Shown in pieces: positions 34,255 to 42,740 of a DNA stretch of 50,277 nt. This DNA is from Brevundimonas sp. Root608 (GTDB taxonomy: Bacteria > Pseudomonadota > Alphaproteobacteria > Caulobacterales > Caulobacteraceae), in the NCBI RefSeq assembly GCF_001427825.1, contig NZ_LMGT01000002.1, positions 1-50,277 of the forward strand, in the 5' to 3' direction. The notes under the pieces are model-generated. The model worked only from the letters and a program-made list of their open reading frames with translations, had not been told where the DNA came from and did no database searches. Position 1 is the stretch's first letter, and the number at the start of each line of letters is the position of its first letter. The position numbers and the translations under genes were made by a program.

Positions 34255-35252
34255 GGCTGGACCTCGCGCAGGCTGCGCAGGCGCTGCAGTTCACGCCCGG
34301 CGGCGGCGACGCCGGCGGCGTCGCCCTTGGCGCGAGCCTCGCCCAGCTTCTGGTCGGCGATCATTTCGCGGATCGGGTTCAGATAGCCGTCGTCGGCGGC
34401 GTTGAAGCGCGAATATTCCAGACCCGCCAGAACCTGACGCTGGCGTTCGGCCTCGACGCCTTCGCCCTGGCCGTAGGTCAGGAAGAAGCTGCGGATCTTT
34501 TCCTTCAGCGCCGGATCGAGGTCCTCGCGGACCAGGATGCCGCTTTCGGGGATCGGGGGCGACTGCCAGATTTCCTGAATCTGGGCCGCGATCTGCGGGT
34601 TCTGCTTGCGCAGGAAGACGGTGTTGACCGTGTTCGAGGTCGCCACGTCGAGCTGGCCCGAGGCGACGCCGAAGGCGTTCGACTGGTGGTTGGCCGAGCG
34701 GACGTTTCTGAAGCACTGGGCCGGGACGATGTTGCGCGGATTGAACAGGAAGGCCATCGGGGCCAGCGTGCCCGAGGTCGACTGGGCGTCGCCGATGCCG
34801 AAGTCGAAGCGTTTGCCGCAGGCCATGACCTGATCCAGGGTGATGCCCGAGCCGGTGCGGACGATCAGGGTCGAACGGTAGCTGTCCAGACCCTCCTTGT
34901 TGACCGTGCGGGCGATGACCTCGGCGTCGGCGCGGTCGATGGCTTCGACGGCGGGCTTGGCCGAGAACCAGGCGACCTGGGTCTGGTTGCCGCGCATGGC
35001 CTCGACCAGGACGGTGTAGTTGGAGCCGAAATAGGGCTTTACCGGCACGCCGATGGCCTTGGACATGTCCTCCAGCAGCGGCTGCCACAGCGGGCCGGCC
35101 GAGGCCTGGCCCTCGGCGGACAGGATGGAGAAGGTCAGTTCGGTCGGCGCGGCGGCGGACTTCTCGCCCCCGGCTCCGCATGAAGCGAGGCCGAGCATGG
35201 CGACGGCGGCGGCGATCAGGCCGAGACGGCGGGTGACGGGGGCGAAGGTCAT
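34251..35252 (-). CDS. phnD: Phosphate/phosphite/phosphonate ABC transporter substrate-binding lipoprotein
   Basis: Protein of 333 residues with a lipoprotein signal (LGLASCGAGGEKS, Cys at about 27) and the PhnD fold: LTFSILSAEGQASAGPLWQP, KPYFGSNYTVLVEAMRGNQTQ, VAWFSAKPAVEAIDRA and GQLDVATSNTVNTVFL. The ligand may be phosphonate, phosphite or phosphate; no C-P lyase genes are in the window, so phosphonate catabolism is not shown. It overlaps phnC and phnE by 4 nt each. Confidence 0.93.
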   Translation of the reverse strand: MTFAPVTRRLGLIAAAVAMLGLASCGAGGEKSAAAPTELTFSILSAEGQASAGPLWQPLLEDMSKAIGVPVKPYFGSNYTVLVEAMRGNQTQVAWFSAKPAVEAIDRADAEVIARTVNKEGLDSYRSTLIVRTGSGITLDQVMACGKRFDFGIGDAQSTSGTLAPMAFLFNPRNIVPAQCFRNVRSANHQSNAFGVASGQLDVATSNTVNTVFLRKQNPQIAAQIQEIWQSPPIPESGILVREDLDPALKEKIRSFFLTYGQGEGVEAERQRQVLAGLEYSRFNAADDGYLNPIREMIADQKLGEARAKGDAAGVAAAGRELQRLRSLREVQP

Positions 35253-36046
35253 GCCTTGGTTTCCCAGAACGCGTCCTCGAACTCGGGACCGTAGATGTCG
35301 ATAAGCTGTTTGGTGTCCAGGCCTGTGGCCGGGCCGTCATAGACGATCTGGCCGGCCTTGAGGGCGATGACCCGCTCACAATAGCGGATGGCGTAATCGA
35401 CCTGGTGCAGGGTGACGATGACGCCCATGCCGTCGCGCTGGTTCAGTTCCACCAGCAGTTCCATGACCTTGCGGGCGGACACGGGGTCCAGCGAGGCGAC
35501 CGGTTCGTCGGCCAGGATGGCCTTGGCGCCCTGGACGAGAGCACGGGCGATGGCGCCGCGCTGCTGCTGGCCGCCGGACAGGGTGTTGGCGCGCTGGGCC
35601 GCATAGTCGGACACGCCGACGCGGTGCAGGGCCGCCATGGCGCGCTGCTTGTCAGCCGTCGGCCAGGCGCCGAGAAAACCCTGCCAGCCCGGAATACGGC
35701 CTAGGGCGCCCAGCATGACGTTGGAGAACAACGACAGCCGGCCGACCAGATTGAACTGCTGGAAGATCATGCCCAGCTTCTGGCGCGCGGCGCGGGTCGC
35801 GCCGGTCGTGCGGCCGTTCTTCTGGACGCATTCGCCGAAGACGCTGATCGTTCCCTTGCCGGAATCGATGGTCTGCAGGCCGGTGATCGATCGCAGCAGC
35901 GTCGATTTGCCCGACCCGGAAGGGCCGATCAGGGCGACCATTTCTCCGGCCCCGACCTCGACGGACACGCCGTTCAGGGCCTTTCGGGCGCCGAAAGTCT
36001 TGGACACGTCCTTCACGGACGCGACGGCGGCAGTGGCTGAGGTCAT
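35249..36046 (-). CDS. phnC: Phosphonate-type ABC transporter ATP-binding protein
   Basis: ATPase of 265 residues from ATG 36046. Walker A is GPSGSGKST, the Q-loop MIFQQFNLV, the signature LSGGQQQRGA, Walker B ILADEPVASLD, and the switch His lies in VTLHQVDYA. Upstream in-frame ATGs at 36082 and 36106 would add 12 or 20 residues outside the family pattern, so the start is uncertain. It is the first gene of phnCDE. A Pho-box candidate lies about 245 bp upstream. Confidence 0.93.
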   Translation of the reverse strand: MTSATAAVASVKDVSKTFGARKALNGVSVEVGAGEMVALIGPSGSGKSTLLRSITGLQTIDSGKGTISVFGECVQKNGRTTGATRAARQKLGMIFQQFNLVGRLSLFSNVMLGALGRIPGWQGFLGAWPTADKQRAMAALHRVGVSDYAAQRANTLSGGQQQRGAIARALVQGAKAILADEPVASLDPVSARKVMELLVELNQRDGMGVIVTLHQVDYAIRYCERVIALKAGQIVYDGPATGLDTKQLIDIYGPEFEDAFWETKA

Positions 36047-36290
36047 GGACACGCTGAAAGCGGTTGCAAGGGCGCGCCGCATGGCCCGATCAGGCCCGCG
36101 AGGCAAGTCTTAATGGCACGTTCGCGAGGATTTCGTCCAGCGGAACGGCAGGCGGACCGGTCCGAACCGCCAGCCCGCCGAGAAGCGACGGCTGCGGCGG
36201 GGAGCAGCGGCGGATGGGCGCCGCCGGCATGGTCCGTTGGCGGACCAATCTCGTCTAACCTCAAGCCCTGCCTGAAAAAAACCGCTTTAC

Positions 36291-36308
36291 ATGACAGTCA
36301 CGTGACCC
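36291..36308 (-). promoter_or_regulatory. Candidate Pho box upstream of phnC
   Basis: On the minus strand GGGTCAC-GTGA-CTGTCAT: the second heptamer is the perfect CTGTCAT repeat and the first agrees at five positions with CTGTCAC, with the standard 4-bp spacing. It fits PhoB control of phnCDE. It lies in the 350-bp region (36047-36396) between phnC and the decarboxylase gene, which otherwise shows no gene. Confidence 0.5.
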
Positions 36309-36396
36309 TACATCGCGGCTTCCGGCGGACCCCGTGGTCTGACACTATGCGCTGCTAACGCCGGCTGGGTTTAACAATTACAGGGGTTTACGTGAA

Positions 36397-37662
36397 TTGC
36401 GCACGTATCCATTTCCCCTGGACCTGGTCCGCGAGCGGTCCCCTGAGCGTCCCGTCGCACTCGTGCGGCCTCGTTCGGTTTCCGTAGCGGCGCGCTGGTT
36501 CCAGGACAATCTAAAGGCCGACGTCTTCTATGCTGTGAAGGCCAATCCCTCGCGCTGGGTCATCGAGACCCTGGTCGAGGCTGGCGTCACCGCCTTTGAC
36601 GTCGCATCGCTGTCGGAGATCGAACTGGTCCGTTCGGTCAGCGCCGACGCGCGACTGGCCTTCATGCACCCGGTCAAGAGCCGCGGCGCCATCACCCGCG
36701 CCTATTTCGAGCACGGCGTCCGCACCTTCTCGCTGGACAGCCATGACGAGCTGGCCAAGATTCTCGACGCCACCGGCGGCGCCACGGATCTGAACCTGCT
36801 GGTGCGGATGGCGGTCTCGGCCGACGGCGCGGCCTATTCCCTGTCGGGCAAGTTCGGCGTCTCGCCGGACCAGGCCCCGTCCCTGCTGCTGGCCACGCGC
36901 CAGGCGGTCGTCGACGGCCTGATGGGGGTCTGCTTCCACGTCGGTTCGCAGTGCATGCGCCCGTCCGCCTATGAGGCCGCCATGGCCCAGGTCGGCCGCG
37001 CCATCACCCGCGCGGGCGTGATCGTGGACATCGTCGACGTCGGCGGCGGCTTCCCCTCGGTCTATCCGGGCATGGTGCCGCCGGACATGAGCGAATACGC
37101 CGACGCCATCCACCGCGGCTTCAACGACATGCCGGTCACCCACACCACCGAACTGTGGTGCGAGCCCGGTCGCGCGCTTGTGGCGGAATCGTCGTCGGTC
37201 CTGTGCCGCGTCGACCTGCGCAAGGGCGACGCCCTGTATCTGAACGACGGCTCGTACGGCTCGCTGTTCGATGCGACCCACTCGCGCTGGCCCTTCCCGA
37301 CCAAGCTGGTCCGGGACGGCGCGAGCGCCAACGAACTGAAGCCCTTCCGCTTCTACGGCCCGACCTGCGACTCGATCGACCACATGCCCGGACCGTTCTG
37401 GCTGCCGGCCGATGTGCAGGAAGGCGATTTCATCGAGATCGGCATGCTCGGCGCCTATGGCGTGGCCATGTCGACCGGCTTCAACGGCTATGGCGAGCAC
37501 GACATCGCCGCGGTCGGGGACGCCCCGATGGCCTCGCTGTACGGCCTGGCGCCGCGCTCCATCCCGACCGTGCGCACCACGGCGGAAGAGCAGGCCCGCA
37601 AGGTGGTTCGCCTGAGCCGCCCCAAGGGCAAGGCCGGCCAGCGGAAGAAGCAACGGCGCTGA
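36397..37662 (+). CDS. Fold-III (alanine-racemase type) ornithine/arginine decarboxylase
   Basis: Protein of 421 residues. The PLP lysine is Lys48 in FYAVKANPS. HVGSQC and VDVGGGFPSVYPG form the phosphate-binding region, CEPGRALVAESS is conserved, and the catalytic Cys lies in GPTCDSIDHMPGPFWLP. These are signatures of eukaryotic-type ornithine decarboxylases. The start is taken as TTG 36397, 10 nt after AGGGG; no ATG fits. It makes putrescine from ornithine. Because aguA and aguB (agmatine to putrescine) lie nearby and no other arginine decarboxylase is visible, arginine activity should be considered. The basic tail (KGKAGQRKKQRR) is unusual. Confidence 0.88.
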   Translation: MRTYPFPLDLVRERSPERPVALVRPRSVSVAARWFQDNLKADVFYAVKANPSRWVIETLVEAGVTAFDVASLSEIELVRSVSADARLAFMHPVKSRGAITRAYFEHGVRTFSLDSHDELAKILDATGGATDLNLLVRMAVSADGAAYSLSGKFGVSPDQAPSLLLATRQAVVDGLMGVCFHVGSQCMRPSAYEAAMAQVGRAITRAGVIVDIVDVGGGFPSVYPGMVPPDMSEYADAIHRGFNDMPVTHTTELWCEPGRALVAESSSVLCRVDLRKGDALYLNDGSYGSLFDATHSRWPFPTKLVRDGASANELKPFRFYGPTCDSIDHMPGPFWLPADVQEGDFIEIGMLGAYGVAMSTGFNGYGEHDIAAVGDAPMASLYGLAPRSIPTVRTTAEEQARKVVRLSRPKGKAGQRKKQRR

Positions 37663-37679
37663 CGCCTCCAACTTTTGTC

Positions 37680-37779
37680 GTCATCCTCGGGCTTGACCCG
37701 AGGATCAGACCATCCCCGCCTCGCTCTTCAACGAATTAGGGATGGATCGTCTGACCCTCGGATCAAGTCCGAGGGTGAC
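37680..37779. repeat. Imperfect long palindrome between decarboxylase and DHS-like genes
   Basis: The left arm 37680-37716 and right arm 37739-37779 are near-complementary, allowing G-T pairs and a few gaps. Each arm has an inner CTCGGGCTTGACCCGAG-type palindrome. A related simple palindrome lies at 38943-38975 on the other side of the DHS-like gene. It may act as terminator for the decarboxylase gene. Confidence 0.75.
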
Positions 37780-37876
37780 GGGTTTGGGTATTGAGCCTAT
37801 TGGGCCCCGTCGGTCGCTCCGTCCCGACATGGCTTCCTTCAACGACGGGCGCTCAAACCAAAGGGAAACCCTTGCA

Positions 37877-38929
37877 ATGAACGCTCCCGTTCAGTCGAAC
37901 CAGAAGGCCCAGCTGCTTCAGAACACCGTCGAGCATGTGGACATCACGTCCTTCGACGCCCGCCCGATCATCGACAGCATGCGCAAGATGTCGTTCTCGA
38001 GCCGCGACACGGCCCGTGCCGCCGACATCTTCAACATGGCCATCGAGGACAAGGACTGCTCGCCGTGGCTGATCCTCGCCGGTTCGACCTCGGCCGGCGG
38101 CTGCATGCACGTGTACCGCGACATGGTGAAGTTCGGCATGATCGACGCCGTGGTCGCCACCGGCGCCTCGATCGTCGACATGGATTTCTTCGAGGCCCTC
38201 GGCTTCAAACACTACCAGGCCGCCGGCGAGGTGGACGACAACGTCCTGCGCGACAACTACATCGACCGGATCTACGACACCTATATCGACGAGGAAGAGC
38301 TCCAGGCCTGCGATCACACCATCCTGGAGATCTGCAACCAGCTGGAGCCGCGCGGCTATTCCTCGCGCGAGTTCATCTGGGAGATGGGCAAATGGCTGTC
38401 GGAGGGCAACGCCAAGAAGCCCGGCTCGCTGATCCAGACCGCCTATGAAGAGGGCGTGCCGATCTTCTGCCCGGCCTTCGTCGACAGCTCGGCCGGCTTC
38501 GGCCTGGTCAAGCACCAGAAGGAGCGGATGGCAGAGGGCAAGCCGTACCTGATGATCGACGCAGTCGCCGACTTCCGCGAACTGACCGACATCAAGATCG
38601 CGGCGGGCGTCACCGGCCTGTTCATGGTCGGCGGCGGCGTGCCCAAGAATTTCGCCCAGGACACGGTCGTCTGCGCCGAAATTCTCGGCATCGAGGCCGA
38701 GATGCACCGCTATGCGGTCCAGATCACGGTCGCCGACGTGCGCGACGGCGCCTGTTCGTCGTCGACGCTCAAGGAAGCCGCCTCCTGGGGCAAGGTGCAG
38801 ACCACGCACGAGCAGATGGTCTTCGCCGAGGCCACCACGGTGGTGCCGCTGATCGGCTCGGACGCCTATCACCGCGGGACGTGGAAGAACCGCGACAAGC
38901 GCCGCTGGAACAAGCTGTTCGGCAAGTAA
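37877..38929 (+). CDS. Deoxyhypusine-synthase-like protein (probable homospermidine-type polyamine synthase)
   Basis: Protein of 350 residues from ATG 37877. It has the NAD-dependent deoxyhypusine synthase fold: LILAGSTSAGGC, GMIDAVVATGASIVDMDFFE, PIFCPAFVDSSAGFGL, GLFMVGGGVPKNF and SWGKV, where Lys306 matches the active-site lysine that forms the spermidine-derived imine in eukaryotic enzymes. Bacteria lack eIF5A and hypusine, so proteobacterial homologues are thought to make homospermidine or related polyamines. The decarboxylase gene directly upstream would supply putrescine. The assignment to a product is inference. Confidence 0.9.
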   Translation: MNAPVQSNQKAQLLQNTVEHVDITSFDARPIIDSMRKMSFSSRDTARAADIFNMAIEDKDCSPWLILAGSTSAGGCMHVYRDMVKFGMIDAVVATGASIVDMDFFEALGFKHYQAAGEVDDNVLRDNYIDRIYDTYIDEEELQACDHTILEICNQLEPRGYSSREFIWEMGKWLSEGNAKKPGSLIQTAYEEGVPIFCPAFVDSSAGFGLVKHQKERMAEGKPYLMIDAVADFRELTDIKIAAGVTGLFMVGGGVPKNFAQDTVVCAEILGIEAEMHRYAVQITVADVRDGACSSSTLKEAASWGKVQTTHEQMVFAEATTVVPLIGSDAYHRGTWKNRDKRRWNKLFGK

Positions 38930-38942
38930 CGGCAATCTGTGG

Positions 38943-38975
38943 CCGTCACCCTCGGGCTGGACCCGAGGGTGACGG
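38943..38975. repeat. Perfect 14-bp palindrome after the DHS-like gene
   Basis: CCGTCACCCTCGGG (38943-38956), loop CTGGA, CCCGAGGGTGACGG (38962-38975). No T-run follows. The arm sequence belongs to the same family as the larger palindrome at 37680-37779. Confidence 0.85.
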
Positions 38976-39029
38976 AACGGAGGGAACCCCTCTCCCTCCC
39001 GCCCGCTTCTTCCTCGAAGGAGCTTCGCC

Positions 39030-39380
39030 ATGACCGATCAGCATGAGACCGAGGACGCCCGCGAGGCCGAAGACATGGGCGAGAAGCCCGATCTGGGCCG
39101 CCGGCCGGACGCCCTGACCGAGGCCCTGTCGGGCTCGGACATGGGCTCGGACACCCGCTCCGGCTCCCTGCAGGGCGGGGCGGCCACGGGGTCCGAGGTC
39201 GATCCCGACCAGGACGCCATCAATGAGAGTCTGGCCACCGAGGGCATGGCTTCGACCGATGCCCGTTCGCCCGCGCCCGCCGATCCGGATCCGGTCAAGA
39301 ACACGGGTGCGGCGACGTCGAGTCCAGCCCGCGACCGGGGCGAGGGCAAGCCGGACCAGGCCGACGCCCCGACCGGCTGA
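39030..39380 (+). CDS. Small acidic, probably disordered protein
   Basis: Protein of 116 residues, strongly acidic and rich in Asp, Glu, Gly, Ser, Pro and Ala. It has no hydrophobic segment and no motif I recognise. GAAGGAG 9 nt before the ATG is a good ribosome-binding site, and the N-terminus MTDQHETEDAREAEDM looks like real coding sequence. It may be a stress-related disordered protein, but this is only a composition argument. Confidence 0.6.
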   Translation: MTDQHETEDAREAEDMGEKPDLGRRPDALTEALSGSDMGSDTRSGSLQGGAATGSEVDPDQDAINESLATEGMASTDARSPAPADPDPVKNTGAATSSPARDRGEGKPDQADAPTG

Positions 39381-39490
39381 TCCTCGGGTCCGTTCCACGC
39401 CTTGCCGAGGGCGTTAACCCGCCTTGCCGCCGCCGCAGCCATGGGCCACGGTGCCGACAATCAACACAGTCTTTTCAAGGACGATACGGG

Positions 39491-39988
39491 ATGAAGCGCA
39501 TGTTCGCGGCCGCCGCTCTGACGGCGGCCCTGGCCCTGGCCGGTTGCGGCCAGAGCCCCGCGCCGGAGGCCGCCGCGGCGAACGAGGCGTCGGCGGACAC
39601 GGCGGCTCGCGTCGCGGCGGCGTCGCCGCCCGCGGAGTCTGCGTCCCCGGCCGCGCCGTCCATACCGGCCGCGCCCGGCGCGCCTTCGTTCGCCGTCGTC
39701 TATCCTGGCGGAACCGTGAGCGGACCCGCGACCGTGGCCCAGGGGCCCGACGGCCCCGGCGGCATTCTCAGCTTCACCACCGACGCCACGCCCGACACGG
39801 TGGTGGCCTTCTATCGCCAGCGCGCGGAGGCCGCCGGCCTGGCCTCGGTCATGGCCATGAACCAGGGCGAGGCCCGCGCCTACGGAGCCGCGGCCGACGA
39901 CGGCAGCGGCAAGCTGCTGCGGGTCGTCGCAACGCCCGTGGAGAACGGTCCGACCAGCGTCCAGCTGGACTGGACCGCCGGCGGGTGA
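39491..39988 (+). CDS. Hypothetical lipoprotein
   Basis: Protein of 165 residues with a lipoprotein signal peptide and lipobox LAGC (Cys19), then an Ala/Pro/Ser-rich linker (20-65). A small domain (66-165) contains GGILSFTTDATPDTVVAFYR and ends QLDWTAGG, resembling small periplasmic domains that repeat a FYRQRAEAAG helix. Its stop overlaps the GTG start of the next gene (GTGA), so both are translated together. Function unknown. Confidence 0.8.
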   Translation: MKRMFAAAALTAALALAGCGQSPAPEAAAANEASADTAARVAAASPPAESASPAAPSIPAAPGAPSFAVVYPGGTVSGPATVAQGPDGPGGILSFTTDATPDTVVAFYRQRAEAAGLASVMAMNQGEARAYGAAADDGSGKLLRVVATPVENGPTSVQLDWTAGG

Positions 39989-40724
39989 ACCGCCGCGCCG
40001 CGTTCGCGGCCTGCGCCCTTCTGGGGGCCTGCGCCTCGCCCGGCGGTTCCGCGCTGGTCGAAGCGCCCCCAGGATACCTCGACGTCCGTGCAATCCACGC
40101 GTTGGCCGATGCGTCGCCCACGCCCCGGTCCGTCTCCGATCCGCTGCCGGGCGAGCCGGACACGGACCGCTGGTGGCTGGCCACGGCCCACGCCCAGCTG
40201 GCGGGTCCGGAGGCGGCCCAGCATTTCGACTGCGCCCTCGGCGTCCGTTTCGCGCAAAAACCCCGGCCGGCCCTGACCCGGCTGATGAACCGCCTGCTGG
40301 TCGACGCCGATAGCCTGACCCGCCTGCTGGCCGCCCGGTGGCCCCGGCCGCGTCCGATCCAGGCCGTCGAGGGACTGGAGCCGTGCCAGAGGGTCAGTGA
40401 CGCCATCTCCGAAGACGCGTCGTGGCCGGCGGTCGGAGCCGTCGCAGGCTCGGCCTGGGGTGAAATGTTCGCGGCGCTGGCGCCCGACCGGGCCGCCGAG
40501 GCGCGCCGCATCGGGCGCGAGATCGGACTGAGCCGCGCCATCTGCCGCATGAACTGGCCGGAGGATGTGACGGACGGCGCGACCCTGGGGGTCCGGCTGT
40601 ACGCGGTCGGGTCGGAATCGCCGGCTTTCGCCGCCGACCTTGAGGCCGCCCGGTCAGAGGTCGCCTCGGCGCGCGCCGAGGGTCTGACCAGTCCCGGCTG
40701 CGCCGCCGAGCGGCTGGCGCTGGA

Positions 40725-41593
<869 letters not shown>

Positions 41594-41594
<1 letters not shown>

Positions 41595-42598
41595 CAGGCG
41601 GGCTCCTGCTGGGAGATGCAGTGGAAGGATCCGCCGCCGGAGAGGATGGCGATGGACGGCAGGGCGATGATCTCGCGGTCCGGGAAGACCGTCGCCAGCC
41701 CCTTGCAGACCAGATCGGCGGCGCGTTCATCGCCATAGGTCGGCACGACGACCGCGCCGTTGGCGATGAGGAAATTCATGTGGCTGGCCGGCACGGGCTT
41801 TTCGTCCTCGTCGCCGACGAAGCCGGGGGACGGCAGGCGCAGGACCTTGAGTGGCGCGCCGGTCGAATCCGTCATCTGCGACAGCGCGCGGGCCACGGTG
41901 TCGTAGACGTCGTCGTTCGGGTCGCCTTGGCCCCAGGCGATGGGGCAGGCGACGACGCCCGGCGCGACGAAGCGGGCCAGGTTGTCGACATGGCCGTCGG
42001 TGTGGTCGTTGAGCAGGCCGTCGCCGAGCCACAGGACCTTGCGGGCGCCGAGGGCGTGGGCGAGGGCCGCCTCGGCCTTCTCCCCGGTCCAGCCGGGATT
42101 GCGGTTGGGGTTCAGCACGCACTGGCGCGTGGTCAGGATCGTACCCTGGCCGTCATGCTCGACCGCCCCGCCCTCGAGGATGAAGTCATTGCGGGTCAGA
42201 GGGACGCCAGCGGCGTGACTGATCTGGTCGGCGACCGTGTCGTCGTGCTCGAGCTCATACTTGCCGCCCCAGCCGTTGAAGCGGAAGGCCGCCGCGGTCG
42301 CGGAGCCGGGGCCGAAGATGGGGCCCGTATCGCGCAGCCAGATGTCGCCGAAGCGGCCGTCGACGACCTCGACATTCACAACGCCGGCGAAACGCGCGCG
42401 GGCGTCATCCAGGGCTTCCGGCTTGCCGACCATCAGTTTCACCCGCTCGCGCCCGGGGCCCGCCAGGGCGCGGACGAGGGCCTCGACCTCGGCCCGGGCC
42501 GGCTCGAGGTTGTCCTCCCACAGCTCGGCGTGGCTGGGCCAGCCGACCCACATCGCGCGGTGCGGCGCCCATTCGGCGGGGACGAGAGTCTGGTTCAT
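41594..42598 (-). CDS. aguA: Agmatine deiminase
   Basis: Protein of 334 residues of the peptidyl-arginine-deiminase-like family. It has RMWVGWP-like MWVGWPSHAELW, DIWLRDTGPIFG, EGGAVEHDGQGT, GDGLLNDHTDGHVDNLARF (catalytic Asp/His) and the C-terminal nucleophile Cys in GGGSFHCISQQ. It converts agmatine to N-carbamoylputrescine, the substrate of AguB. Upstream lies a terminator for the neighbouring TonB receptor gene. Confidence 0.95.
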
Positions 42599-42685
42599 GG
42601 GGCCTCGTATCGGCGAATGGCCGATCGCGCCAGATAGAGGGCGCGGGGTCCGGTTTCAACGCGCGGGTGCGCGAACCGGCCATAG

Positions 42686-42714
42686 AAAAAGGGCGGCCTG
42701 TGAACAGGCCGCCC
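42686..42714 (-). terminator. Intrinsic terminator of the TonB receptor gene
   Basis: A perfect stem GGGCGGCCTGT/ACAGGCCGCCC (42691-42714) with a 2-nt apex is followed on the minus strand by TTTTT (42690-42686). It lies 27 nt after the receptor stop. Confidence 0.92.
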
Positions 42715-42740
42715 TCGTTCGTCTTCGTGTCAGTCCTGGA

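Noticed and set aside
36107..36396. An alphaproteobacterial speF-type RNA leader upstream of the decarboxylase
   Set aside because: The context is right, but I could not align the region to the motif from memory and saw no long conserved hairpin. A covariance-model search would decide.
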